Origin: Aralia elata | Lineage: Eukaryota; Streptophyta; Magnoliopsida; Apiales; Araliaceae | DNA: 64,000 bases | Assembly (NCBI GenBank): GCA_034770075.1 | Contig: JAVJAP010000139.1 | Location: forward strand, 1-64,000 | Reading direction: 5' to 3' | In this document: piece by piece, positions 13,101-24,295 of the stretch | How positions within the stretch are numbered: position 1 is the stretch's first letter | Layout of the letters: every line of letters starts with the position of its first letter | Made by a program: the position numbers and the translations under genes | Notes under the pieces: model-generated | The model's database searches: none | Told to the model about the DNA's origin: nothing | What the model saw: only the letters and a program-made list of their open reading frames with translations

Positions 13101-14713
13101 TTAAGCTTTTTGAGTACATATATGAGGGATGATGTGTAGAAAGCATGTGTATCCTTTCATATGAGATTGCTCTCTGGTTGGTCTTTTAGCAGCTTGTCTG
13201 ATTGTCAGAGAAACAGGTATAACGAATATTTGGAGATATCCTTCTCATGTCTAAAGTCTAAACATCGTTGAAAAGGGCTTTAACTTTATTTTGCATTCCT
13301 AAAAAAATTCCTTTTATTTTCTAAATATTGTTTCAACCATCAGGTGCGAATTGTTATCCCATAGTTTCTCAAAATATGCACATAAGATTTCCTTGATTGA
13401 TCATTAGCCCCTTGAAGAAGCTAGTCTTGGTGACTTTTTTGGCTTCCATTCTGAATCCTAGGATTGTTTTTTCCCCTTTCTTCCTCCCTTAGTTGGGCAC
13501 TTGTTTCATACTTGAGAACAAAAACATGAATTTATTTCCAGCTGCATGTATTTGATATGGGAATACGCATTCTATTTGTTGTTTTGTTAACGAAGATGTA
13601 AATTTGTTGGCATTTTCCAACCCTTTCTTCTTTCTGTTAGAATAATTATCCTACAATCCAGCTTTTGTATATTGTAATCATTTAGGACTAGTTGGGTAAT
13701 TATATCTCAGAAGCCAGATTCAGAATATAATTGTGACATGGGATTTTTGATGTGCTTCTTGTTTTTGGTTTTCTTGTGTAATTTTAGGTATAACTGTTCA
13801 TTCTCTTGGGAAATTTGTTGTCTTTGTTCTTTTCCTCGTCTATTATGCATACTTTAAAAGGAAATCAATTTTTATTTCCTTAATATAATGTGTGATCTGC
13901 ACTTTACCAGCATGAACTGGGTGTTTGGTCCAAATGATGACTGAAGCTCTGACTTTGGGGTTGGCCCTTTTATACAGCTTTATCTATTAAGAGTTGGTTA
14001 TAAAGTTTGATTAGTTCATTGTATTCTAGTTGTTGGTCTTTTGGCAAGAAAAGCTGAGGTGTTAAAATTTGTTTGACAGGTGGACTATTCATGCACTCCT
14101 GAGGAAGTCCAGCAGCATTTTCAGTCATGTGGGACAGTGAATAGAGTCACTATCCGGACTAACAAATTTGGACAACCAAAGGGCTATGCTTACGTGGAGT
14201 TCTTTGAACCAGAAGCTGTCCAGGAGGCTCTTCTTCTGAATGAATCTGAACTTCATGGCCGACAATTGAAGGTCAAAGAAATCTTTACTTCTTCCATTGA
14301 TCACATTATATAAACTGTACAAAAGACATTGGCAATTCGAAAAGGTGAACACTTCATTTGAACATTCTAATCTATTTTCTCCTTAACAAGACCACTTTGT
14401 TAATAACATTTCAGATATCAGCCAAGCGGACCAATGTACCAGGGATGAAGCAGTTCCGTCCAAGGCGCTCCAATCCCTACATGGGCTTCCCAAGGGGAGC
14501 ATATATGCCTCCTCCTTTCTTTTCTCCTTATGGATATGGGTATGCATCATTACCGTCTGTTGCACACATTCATTACGTATCAACTTTAGTCTCTAAATGG
14601 TCTCTGCTTTTACTTTATGAGACCCAGATTGTAAATGATTTTTGTCTTTTGTTGCGTATTGCAGGAAGGTTCCCAGGTTCAGGATGCCAGTGCGTTACAA
14701 CCCCTACTACTGA
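7192..14713 (+). CDS. PABN: Nuclear polyadenylate-binding protein (PABPN1/PABN-like), multi-exon
   Basis: The protein binds nascent poly(A) tails in the nucleus. Exons, in order: 7192 to about 7301 (acceptor AG at 7190-7191; ELDEMKK, then ALREMQAKVEKEMG of the coiled-coil region); about 9349-9403 (KEEVDSRSVFVGN-type segment leading into the RRM); 14080-14271 (64 codons, VDYSCTPEEVQQHF, the core of the single RRM); 14415-14539 (ISAKRTNVPGMKQF, then a Pro/Tyr/Gly-rich tail); and 14665-14713 (KVPRFRMPVRYNPYY, stop TGA). The last three exons join in frame with canonical GT-AG ends. The first two each need one-base deletions to recover the family frame. The N-terminal exon is not certain. The intron before the RRM core is 4.7 kb. 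Frame faults may be sequencing errors, since the 3' exons are perfectly conserved. Confidence 0.85.
8074..8498. mobile_element. Stowaway-like MITE in a PABN intron
   Basis: The left end reads TA then CTCCCTCC, and the right end reads ATGGAGGGAG, giving inverted termini typical of plant Stowaway (Tc1/mariner) elements. It is about 425 bp and has no coding capacity. The right-hand TA duplication appears to have changed to TT. It lies in the first large PABN intron. Confidence 0.6.
10363..10442. repeat. Two-unit tandem repeat in PABN intron
   Basis: A unit of about 42 bp containing GAGATTCGCTCAACAGAGAA followed by GCGCTGAA occurs twice in a row, ending in TTTACCAAAAT each time, with one or two mismatches. 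Related GCTGAATC-containing repeats occur near 11460-11560. The sequence around 10290 (AAGCATGGATT) recurs inverted near 11594, so this part of the intron may be a degraded transposon. That is weakly supported. Confidence 0.6.
11154..11311. repeat. AT microsatellite and 34-bp tandem duplication in PABN intron
   Basis: A (TA)n tract with interspersed TACATA units runs to about 11212. It is followed by two adjacent copies of a 34-bp unit beginning AATCAAATAATTAAAGCAAA (11243 and 11279). This suggests slippage or unequal exchange. Confidence 0.7.
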
Positions 14714-15313
14714 GTCCTTAAATATCGTCTGTCTGAAACATATTGTATCGGTAGATAGACACCCTAGAAAGTCTCTATGTTCTACTCTTACAAAGGGATG
14801 TTCTTTCGGCCGATTAGGAAGGGATTTTCGACTTTTGGCTGCTAAAATCAGCTGGTTAGATTAAGCATATTGTGTTTGATGGTTGAGATTGGAATTGTAC
14901 GGTGCTTGCTATATTTGGCATATACATTTCTGAGTACCTTTTTGCAGTCTCTTTAGACTTTTTGATGACAATGAAATGGTTGATATTAGAATTTTGTGAT
15001 TGCTAATGCCTTGTTTCTTTTGGTATAAGGAGATGTGTATAGTTTCATTATCCTGAATGGTATGGTTAGAGATAATAAGCAGGTAACAGTTAGAAGTGAG
15101 TGCTTAAAGCAAAAGCTCATACAAGCTAAATTGTGTGATCGTTGTTGAATCGATTCCATTTCGGTTATAGTTTACACATTAATATTTTATTATTTTTATT
15201 ACTATATTTATTTAATTACACTCTTATTTCATATATGTGAGTACTTCGAAGATTTGTTTTAGAATTGGGATTGGAGGTAAAACTAGTTAATGGCAAATTT
15301 AGACTAAACTGTA

Positions 15314-15530
15314 CTTCCTCCATTCTTTTTTATATGTATTTTTGTAAAGTCAATTCGTTCTTTTTGTCGTTTGTAATTTTCAAGGAAGCAGTAATAATTT
15401 AGTTACTCGTATTATCTCTACATTATATATTATAAATTTTTTTTTTATCTTTTCAATGTATTTTTAAAAGACATGTTAAGATTTTCTATCTAATTTAGTC
15501 GATCAAATTAAAAAAGAAAGAAGGAGGGAG
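15314..15530. mobile_element. Stowaway-like MITE
   Basis: It is bounded by TA on both sides. The left terminus CTTCCTCCATTC pairs with the right terminus GAAGGAGGGAG. It is about 217 bp, AT-rich and noncoding. Confidence 0.65.
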
Positions 15531-16564
15531 TATGAGGTAGTAATCAGACATTTTGTGCCACATGCAGAGGACAGAGTACTCTGTAATTAGTGGAACTAAA
15601 AATTGCATCGTGTAGCAATGTTAGCTACTAGTTATAGGAGGACTATCATACTATGGATCAGGACACTAATTATCAGCATTAAATATATTTGATGTTTTTG
15701 AGGGTATAAAAAGCAAATATTCAAATAAAATGAAATTAATTAGCAGTGTATATATATATATGGTATATGGATAGATAAATATGATTGTGAAAATAGCCTC
15801 GTCATATAATAATATTTGTCACTTCTTCTGGTCCCAAAAATAATTCTCCTATTGTCCTTGTCTCACGCGCAGTGAGTTATTATGCTGATTGAAGATTGTC
15901 CTTATATATCATTTTCCATCTAGTTTTGAACTTTTAATACATCGTCCCTTGAGAATTTTTTTTGAAGAGATTGACACTCTTGTCTTGTCCCATAAGTAAC
16001 TTAATTGGATTTGCTTCACATATTTTCAAAAAAAAATTAATATTAATTTTGTATACTAATTTGCTTCACATCTTAAGATTATGTATTATATACACTAGTG
16101 TATCTCTGTTTGTAAATAATTATTTGTACACATAAATCTATTTTAAATTTATTAAATGTTTAATTTAATAATGTTAATTATAAATGAAATTGTGATAATT
16201 TATTTGACAACGCATAGTGTTATTTTATACGATCATTAGGACAAGCATTAATACATAAATTATAAAATAATTAACAAATGAGACAAGAGAGTTACTAAAT
16301 TACTAACCAAACGCCAAAAAGGTCGATCCTATAGGTCATTAGCCAGGCATAATATATATAATACAGGTTACACGCATGGGTGGCAAACAGTTGGCTTTTA
16401 AGTGTACTAAAATTGTCCCACTATATTAACTCAACTTGTGCATGTCATGCAAGGTCTAGTCAACATAAGAGTCTGAATACTAATTTATGGAGAATCACAT
16501 TCTTATAATCTATATGACCATTATATTAATGTTGATAGTTCGGTTCTACCTAACTTATAATATT

Positions 16565-16670
<106 letters not shown>

Positions 16671-17000
16671 AGATCAGGTCCGGTTGAATACATATAACAA
16701 ACAGTGTTTGTTATATATATCCAAATCAAATCCAAAACACTGTTTTAATAATTTTTTTCAATACCAAAAATCATTATATATTTTTTATTAACTGTTTTGC
16801 AAAAAAAAAAAAAAATATATTCCGGGTCCGGATTTTGGTCAGGTCCAGGAGTCCGGACCTGATCCGCTGGGTATATATATTATTTATTTAGATTAGTAGT
16901 ATGATAATAGTCAAATAAGTTCTATGCGAGTCCTAACACAAATAATGTTTCCATTCTTAATAGAAAAGAATAATTAATGAACATTAGATGTCCAACAACT

Positions 17001-17275
17001 TTCACATAAGAATAGGTTGTTTCAGTCTCATCAAATATAAAACACAATAATTCTTTCTTTTAATTTGTAATACTACTTGAGATTTTGTAAGAATCGATCA
17101 ATTTTTACATAAGAATAGATCGTTTCAGTCTCGCCAAATATAAAAGACAATAATTCTTTCTTTTAATTTGTAATGCTATTTGAGATTTTGTAAGAATAAG
17201 TCGTTTCAGTCTCAGTAGATATGAAACACAATAATTTATTTTTAAAATTTGTAATAATACTTGAGATTTTGGCTA
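17001..17275. repeat. Three-unit tandem repeat, period roughly 85-105 bp
   Basis: Three diverged units each carry a TAAGAATA..TCGTTTCAGTCTC-like block followed by an ATAATT/TTTAATTTGTAAT block and TTGAGATTTTG. Their starts are near 17004, 17108 and 17193. No coding potential. Confidence 0.7.
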
Positions 17276-17526
17276 CAAGGATGTTGAAGGGGTGATTTTT
17301 TATTTTTTTTTTAAAATCAAATGATAAGAAATAGAATAATCTCTTTTCCATTTCTTTGCTTTTACTCATCGGCATCTTTGCCCTAATTTGATCATTTACT
17401 ATCTAGATGCTCTAAAGTTTATGCTCTTGGTAATATTGATAGCATAAAATCAAGTTACTTTTATTATAGTAGTAATGTTAGGGAAAAAGCAACCCCCATT
17501 TGGTGCATGTCATCATAATTATATAT

Positions 17527-17597
17527 AATTCATTATAATATTATAATATATGAAATTATGGTTCATTATAATATTATAATATAAGAAATTATGAATG
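17527..17597. repeat. Two-unit AT-rich tandem repeat
   Basis: A unit of about 38 bp, TTCATTATAATATTATAATA followed by GAAATTATG, occurs twice in direct succession. Confidence 0.7.
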
Positions 17598-17732
17598 ATG
17601 GCATGTAATGTGACAATTGTTGTGTTTTCCTTAAGAATTTGAATAAAATTATTACAAGCTAAAAATTGGGACCATAACATTAATGAATATGATGAATCAT
17701 GCATGTACGTATACAAGTATTTTTTTTTTGGG

Positions 17733-17996
17733 TAACTCTCTTTCCGGTTTTAAATTAATTGCTCAGTTTTGACTTTTTAAAGTTAAATTGACTATTTTTA
17801 GAATTAATAATTAAGCATATATAAATATATTTATAAAATTATAAAAATTGGGGTTTGTAATAAATTATATATATTTTCTTTTGATTATAATTTCTTCACC
17901 GATATTTTAGCAGAAATAGTAAAAAGATTAATTTTAAAAATAGTCAATTTAATTTTAAAAAATTAAAATTAAATAATTAATTTGAGATAGAGAGTA
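17733..17996. mobile_element. Stowaway-like MITE, family 1, copy 1
   Basis: This is a 264-bp element sharing its whole length with the copies at 20444, 38635 and 42096. It carries long imperfect terminal inverted repeats of the form CAAATTAATTGCTCAATTTT. The termini here have diverged from the CTCCCTCCGTCCC consensus. Confidence 0.7.
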
Positions 17997-19029
17997 ATAT
18001 AAAAGTATTGTTGATAAGGGAGAATCTCACTATAGCTATAGTCAATAGTTGCTGCTATAATGGTCTCCCGTGACCCCAGAGAGCAGCGGCTGCAGCAACA
18101 TTACTTTTAGTATACCAAAAGATCACACACCAGAAACAAACAAAAGAGACTCCTCCTACTCCACAATCTTTTTACCTACCTTACAAACAAAATAGATTAT
18201 GGTATTAATTCCATCTCTTCCCCAATTTTAATGTTGGAAAAGATTAGTACATATTTTTTTATTATTTTTATTAAATTATATACATTTATATTATTTCTAA
18301 TGAATTTTCAAGTAGTAAAAATATGGAATTTATATTATGTAAGCATTTTTCTTTTCTTGTCTATTTATTTTACCATAAATTCAAATACTCGCATTGCACT
18401 GATCTAAAATTTTATCAACCTCCCTCTCTCACAAGTGTGTTCAAAAAATGCATATGAACTCTAGACTGTTATTACCGATTAAAGATGGGAGAAATATAAA
18501 ATAATATTTTAAGTTACATTTGATTATTTAGGTGATTTTGTAATAAAATAAAATAATCTAAAAAAATACTTTTGAATGTAACGAATTGAATTTTGGTACG
18601 TCATGTTACATATAATATTAAAACAAACTTTCGAAATCTCTAATAAAAATCTCTTAAGAGGGGTCATCTCTGATCAAATTTTCAAAAGGATAGGACATGA
18701 AGTCGCATGACTAGAGAGACAAAATTCGTACACTACCACTAATAGGGTCATCTCATCTCAAACATTTTCTACAAAATATATAGGAGTATTATTTATCCTT
18801 CTTCTCATAATATACTTTTCTTTTTTTTCTCCCAATATTTGAATTTCCAAAGATAGCCAAGTGTAATTTACACGTCACACAAGACGACAAACTCTGGATT
18901 GTACCATTACCTTCCCCCATAACTGGCCCCCACAACAAAACTCTATCCAAAACACCACTCTATCTATACATACAACATACATACATATACATATACATAC
19001 GACAAAATCCCCTTCCCTCTCCTCCGCCT

Positions 19030-19956
19030 TCAGACCAGCGTTGAGCATTCTGACGTTTTCGGGTCCCACATGGCCGGAAGCAAGTATTTCCTCCCGCTCG
19101 CTCCGTACGCGTTATAGCTCGCCCCTGTGGTCTTATCCACCAGCACATTTCCCGGATAACCCGGATACGATCCGGACCCGAATACTCCAGTACAGGCAGA
19201 TACGGCCTCCAACGGCGCCGTCGCCGGCCCCTGGAAGTACCCATTATTGAACGGATTCGTCACGGCTCCCGCCAAAACGGTGGCCAAGTTGATGATCATT
19301 CCGTCGACTCCGACGTCTCCGTTGGGTGCGACTAAAGGCGGGGTCTGTGGGCCGTAAATCGGCTGGTGGAACGGCCAAGCGCACTGACCCGGACACTGGG
19401 TCTCCGAGTTTCCAACCCAAGCATAAGCAAACCTGGTCTTCCCCCGGGTTGATCCGTGGGTTCCACACCGGCTCATACAAAACCCGTCAACGGCAACGTC
19501 TTTGGCCGTCAAAACTATATTGACGGAGCTCACGTGATCGGCTTTGGAGGCCAGGAGTACAATATGAGAATTCTTGAGGGACTTGCCGAGAGAATAGTTT
19601 TCGTCGAGGATTTGCTTCCCTAGGACGAGGTTAGATGTGCCTCCATGGTATTTCTCGGTGGTTTTCCACCATGATGCGACTGAGGGAAGTGGGGCCCGGC
19701 GGTAGGAGTGGGACTGGAGGTAGTCAACGATTATGGAGCGTTGAATTGGAGTGAACTCTCCGTACCAGATGAGATTAACGGTGATGTTGCCTTTGAGAAG
19801 TGCACCGTTATGGTACTTCATTGTCAGCGGCTGTTCTTGAACTAACGCCGTGAGTTTTCTGGAAGAAGCGATGGTGGGTCTGAAAATGGTGGTGAAAAAT
19901 AGGGAGAAAAGTAGTAGACTTGAAAGGAGAGCAGCAAAAGTGTAATTAGAAGCCAT
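19030..19956 (-). CDS. EXO: EXORDIUM-like protein (phosphate-induced protein 1 family), copy 1
   Basis: This is an intact, intronless gene encoding 308 residues. EXORDIUM proteins are secreted, apoplastic or cell-wall proteins linked to brassinosteroid-promoted cell expansion and carbon-status growth responses. I chose the ATG at 19956 (MASNYTF) because a hydrophobic signal peptide follows directly (about residues 8-30) and the paralogue starts identically; the open frame runs further upstream only through the 5' UTR. Family landmarks include LVQEQPLTMKYHNGALLKGN near the N-terminus, then IWYGEFTPIQRSI, PSVASWWKTTEKY, VLTAKDVAVDGFC, CGTHGS, CAWPFHQPIYGPQTPPLVAP, NPFNNGYFQGP and the C-terminal GRKYLLPAMWDP. 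Length and Cys pattern fit the family (about 310 residues). The CDS is much GC-richer than its surroundings. The paralogue lies 12.4 kb away on the same strand. Confidence 0.95.
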   Translation of the reverse strand: MASNYTFAALLSSLLLFSLFFTTIFRPTIASSRKLTALVQEQPLTMKYHNGALLKGNITVNLIWYGEFTPIQRSIIVDYLQSHSYRRAPLPSVASWWKTTEKYHGGTSNLVLGKQILDENYSLGKSLKNSHIVLLASKADHVSSVNIVLTAKDVAVDGFCMSRCGTHGSTRGKTRFAYAWVGNSETQCPGQCAWPFHQPIYGPQTPPLVAPNGDVGVDGMIINLATVLAGAVTNPFNNGYFQGPATAPLEAVSACTGVFGSGSYPGYPGNVLVDKTTGASYNAYGASGRKYLLPAMWDPKTSECSTLV

Positions 19957-20024
19957 TGTTATGAATTGAAATAAATTGAGAGGAGAGAGAATGGTTTGAG
20001 GAAGATGAATGGGGGCAAAGATGG

Positions 20025-20032
20025 TTTTTATA
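20025..20032 (-). promoter_or_regulatory. TATA box of EXORDIUM copy 1
   Basis: On the minus strand this reads TATAAAAA, about 70 bases upstream of the chosen ATG. That fits a short 5' UTR rich in CT, as in the paralogue. Confidence 0.6.
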
Positions 20033-20443
20033 GTGAGAAATGAGTGAGAGGCAACAGCTGTAGAAGAAGGGGAGAGGAAGTGGGCACGGGGGTACACGTG
20101 GGAGGAGGTGGTTGGGTGGGAAAGGGGTTGCCAGGCTGGAAGGTTCTGCGGGTGACGTGGGTGTTCTACACGGAAGGTTTCTGGAGTTTTGATGGTGACA
20201 TGGACTTCTGGCTCAATGCAAATGATGTTCACGAGTTTGTGTATGTGAATTGTGATGAAGATTGGTTTTTCAATATTTATACAACTAAAAATATTTATAT
20301 TAATTTTTAGAATAAACTAATTTTTTTATGATTTTTAATATATATTGTGAAACTTTTTTAAAATTATAATTGTGATGTATTTAATATTTATATATAAAAT
20401 AAATAAGAATTAAGAATGATCGCATCTTAATTTATTTTAATTA

Positions 20444-20704
20444 TATCACTTCGTCTCAAATTAATTGCTCAATTTTAACTTTTTTAAGTCAAATTGACTA
20501 TTTTTAGAATTAATAATTAAGCATATATAAATATATTTCTAAAATTATAAAAATTGGGGTTAGTAATAAATTGTATATACTTTCTTTTGGTTATAATCTC
20601 TTCACCTATATTTTAGTAAAAATAGTAAAAAGATTAGTTTTAAAAATGATCAATTTGACTTTAAAAGGTCAAAATTGAGCAATTAATTTGGGACGGGAAG
20701 AGTA
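20444..20704. mobile_element. Stowaway-like MITE, family 1, copy 2
   Basis: It is about 260 bp, in the same orientation as the copy at 17733 and highly similar along its length. The right end reads GGGACGGGAAGAGTA, close to the Stowaway terminus. Copies 1 and 2 lie on either side of EXORDIUM copy 1. Confidence 0.8.
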
Positions 20705-20773
20705 TTTTATATTTATCAACATATATATTATTTTTTATTTCAGAACAAATAGGAGTAATTGTTATCACTTATT

Positions 20774-20982
20774 ATGCTACGTTTGAATTAGAATAATGAA
20801 TGTCGGAATAGACTGACTCATTCTTATGAAATAAAAAAATTGTGTTTGGTTGCGATTAAAATAAAAAAAAAATTGTGTTTTGTTCCTTGAGAGAAGGAGA
20901 ACATATGGAATAACTCATTTCAACTAAAATGGAATAAATTATTCTACTGTTCATTTCATTTTTTCAATCTAAACGTAAGATT
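20774..20982. mobile_element. Probable MITE with CTACGTTTGAAT-like termini
   Basis: The left end (TACGTTTGAATTAGAATAAT) pairs imperfectly with the right end, whose reverse complement reads TTACGTTTAGATTGAAAAAA. It is noncoding. Superfamily and target-site duplication are uncertain. Confidence 0.4.
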
Positions 20983-22406
20983 AATATCTTAAAATATAAG
21001 TGCCTTTTAATATTCCATGATGCAATGTAATTCATTATTCAATATTATTCTCACACAAGCCCATAGAATGCTTATTGAAGGGATATCATTCAAATTATAT
21101 TCCACATAAATTATAATCACATAATTTTTATAGTTTCGCTCTGTTTTATTATACAAATACTAAATAGGCTCCACAAATATTTCAAAAAAGACAGCACAAA
21201 ATTAAATTGAAAAATAATTATTCCACTTATAAAGAAACTAATCATGCTTTACTCATCTCTATTGATTAAAAAAATTGAGATTGTTAGAGAATTTGTCTTT
21301 CTAATTGTTATCAAGTAAATTGTCGGTAGATGTTAAGAAAGATGATGGGTTAATATACACCAGATCTACGGTAGTAAGTATACCAGTAATCAGACAGTTA
21401 TGCGGTTATGATGAAATATTATACAAAAAAAACTACTACTTATGAAATTTTATAGACACTAAATTTAAATAAATTATGTTAATTTCAAATTTCAAATTTA
21501 TAAATATTATTAATACCTATCTGCTAGTATTTTAGAATGGATCGGGTAGGATGGTAGATGATATTAAATGTGGAGAAAATCTGAAAGCATTGAAACAAGT
21601 GAGTTGGGTGTGCAATGGTGGATAAAGAAATGATAGATAGATATACACTAGTAGTACCTCTGGATTAGGAATTTTTATTAGGAGGTTCAGGTCTTTCAAG
21701 GACCTCCTTATATATTTTTGACACGTGTAATGGTCATGCATAATTAATACAAATTGGCCTTCACATGTTATGTGCTATTGGTTAAAAAAGTAATTATTAT
21801 ACATATATTAAAAATGTATAGAAAGGTTCTTTTCTTAGTTAGAAGACCTGGACCTTCTAATAAAAACTCCTGGATTAGGCAGTACATATACATTTTGTAT
21901 AGAGTAGTACATAATTGGGGAAGGGCAAGGGATGGTAAAATAAGGGATGGAAGTGGGGTCCACCCGTGGGGTGTGGTAAAGTAGCATCACATCAGCTAAA
22001 GGCTAAAGCAGCCCCCCGTACTCTAAAAAGGGAGAGGGAGAGGGGTAGACTTAAGTCTTAGCTAGCTTAAGGCGCAAATTTTGATGCAAGTGCTTCCTAA
22101 TCCTATACTACTACTAACTTATATGCCGCATGGCATGGTAATTGGCATGATACATCTTACAAAGACGAAGAGGACAGGAAGCCAGCTTGCTTTCTTTTTT
22201 CTTTTTTTATTATTAACAATCTATTTAAATATTTGATTAATTAAAACTTTAATTTATATATATACTTACTTATAAATCGTAATTTAAAAAAAGAACCATG
22301 AGTAGTATTACTATAATACAACCACTCATTAGCTATAGTTTCATCACGTGAACCATGTGTCAATGTCACAACGTAATTATTCATACAAAATTCGTAGTAA
22401 CGCCTT

Positions 22407-22452
<46 letters not shown>

Positions 22453-22464
22453 AAGATAATCCAC

Positions 22465-22524
22465 AGCAACCGGTTGCTGGGAGCAACCGGTTTTTGTGAA
22501 CTGCCGCTACAGGCTGTAGCGGCA
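22465..22524. repeat. Two adjacent perfect short hairpins
   Basis: First hairpin: AACCGGTTGCT (22468-22478), a 3-base loop, then its exact complement (22482-22492). The first arm sits in a 14-bp palindrome starting at 22465. Second hairpin: TGCCGCTACAG (22502-22512), a 1-base loop, then its exact complement (22514-22524). The pair is GC-rich and lies just right of an AT microsatellite. Confidence 0.8.
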
Positions 22525-22747
22525 GGGCCTTTAGCTGATGTGATGCTACTTTACCACACCCCACTTATGTCCCAAAAACTTACGGCCCATAGTTTAATAC
22601 TCCTTATGTCCCAAAAACTTATTGTCAAAAAAAAAAAGTTTCCAATAAAAATTTATTTTTCACCTTTTTATTATAGTTTAAATTGTTCGGAATGATACAA
22701 TATTTTAAAAATTATCATTATTACTTAATTAACTACTCAATAATATT

Positions 22748-22793
<46 letters not shown>

Positions 22794-22917
22794 CCTAATT
22801 TATGGGGGTGTGTACAACGAATAAAGAAAGAAGTTGTGAGGCAGGGGGTCCTTGAAATCTGCCCACTTCCACTTTCCGTCCCACTCCCTTCCTAAATTTT
22901 TCTTCCTTTACCAGGAT

Positions 22918-23344
22918 TAGGACGGTGCATTCGGTTATAATCGAATCGAATAACTTCTAACCGAATCGAATTAATTTTTATTATTCGAAATACTATCTGA
23001 ATTAACAAATTACCGAAAATCGAATAAACGAATTTACTATTCGGTTATTCGGATAATAATCGAAATTAAGGTCTATATTTCTCCAACAAAGAAAAGTCAT
23101 TTTAAATTTTCAATACAAGTATTTTCAATCACAAAATTTTATCAATAAATATTTTTATTTTATTTTTTTTTCTTATTCGGTTAACCGAATAACAAAATTT
23201 TTAAAACCAAACCCGAACCCGAAAACCGTATATTAAATCGGATATAACCGAATTTTAAAAAATAACCGAAAAACCGAAAAAATTCGGTTAAAAAAATCGG
23301 TTCAGTTCGATTTTTCGGTTATAACCGATTTTTGCTCACTCCTA
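22918..23344. mobile_element. hAT-type MITE with 8-bp target-site duplication
   Basis: An identical 8-bp flank, ACCAGGAT, occurs at 22910-22917 and 23345-23352. The element begins TAGGACGGTGC and ends, in reverse complement, TAGGAGTGAGC, an imperfect inverted terminus. The 8-bp duplication and TAGGG-like ends fit the hAT superfamily. The interior is dense in TTCGGTT/AACCGAA motifs and noncoding. Confidence 0.85.
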
Positions 23345-24022
23345 ACCAGGATGAGATGGGGGCCGTGCCTATTACCATTTCTCTCACAATTTCTTTAAAA
23401 AAAATTAGTTATATTATTTACTTATATGTTAATAAATAGCATAATATTCTTAAATTTATTTTTATAATTTTTATTCACCTCATTCAACTTGACATATTGG
23501 CAATTCAATTTTAAAGTTGGGGCATTTACTATTTTCATATAGTTATGTTAATTAAAATTCCAGGACTTATAATTAAATTGCTCAATATAACTTTAATTTA
23601 ATTGTTCTTATTTGATTTGTCTATTTCTAATTGTTAAAGTTAAGTAAGAGTATCCTTCGTCCAAATATGACAGCATGTGGTTAGGGCTGAACCTTCTGAT
23701 CACCGCTTTGTTTGTAAATTTGAAAGAAATAATGAAATTTGATTTGTCAATTTTTAATTGTTTCTTTTTTAGTTGAGTTATTTGTGAGTATTTAAGACAT
23801 GTGCAAATTAGAATTGAATTATTTATATTATGATAATATATATAAAATTAATTCAATCAACTATTAAAAAACTTTAAATTTAAACTCTTCAAATTAGATC
23901 TCGAGTCTTGTAAAAAATATTAATGAGATGATTTATCACTCTTGAATCAATTAATGAATATGTACGAAAATTATAAAAATTGCTTTCACTTCTAAAAGTA
24001 TGTGCATTATTTAATTTTTATA

Positions 24023-24295
24023 TACTCCCACCTTCTCGTAATATATAAAGTTTTAGAGTTGTGCACAAGAATTAAGGAAATTATTGTATAGTATTAAATA
24101 TAATATCAATTGTCTATAATATCATTTACCATATTGATCTCATACTTTTTTTTTCTCTCTCTCATCTATAACATTTTTTCATGAGGGGAAATTTTGAAAA
24201 GATTGTGACTAATTCTCCTAGATTATATAAAATGTCAAATAATTTAGAAAAAATGAAATCATCTAAACGTCATATATTATGGGACGGAGGGAGTA
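24023..24295. mobile_element. Stowaway-like MITE, family 2, copy 1
   Basis: It is about 273 bp, from TACTCCCACCTTCTCG to GGGACGGAGGGAGTA, with extended inverted repeats (ATATATAAAGTTTTA against AAACGTCATATATTA). It matches the copy at 34352 along its length. Confidence 0.85.

Noticed and set aside
14540..14864. Continuation of the PABN tail open frame past 14539
   Set aside because: It reads through a GT donor into the last intron; splicing to 14665 gives the conserved C-terminus.
19957..20232. N-terminal extension of EXORDIUM copy 1 to 400 residues
   Set aside because: The extension crosses the TATA box and 5' UTR; the conserved start with a signal peptide is at 19956 and matches copy 2.
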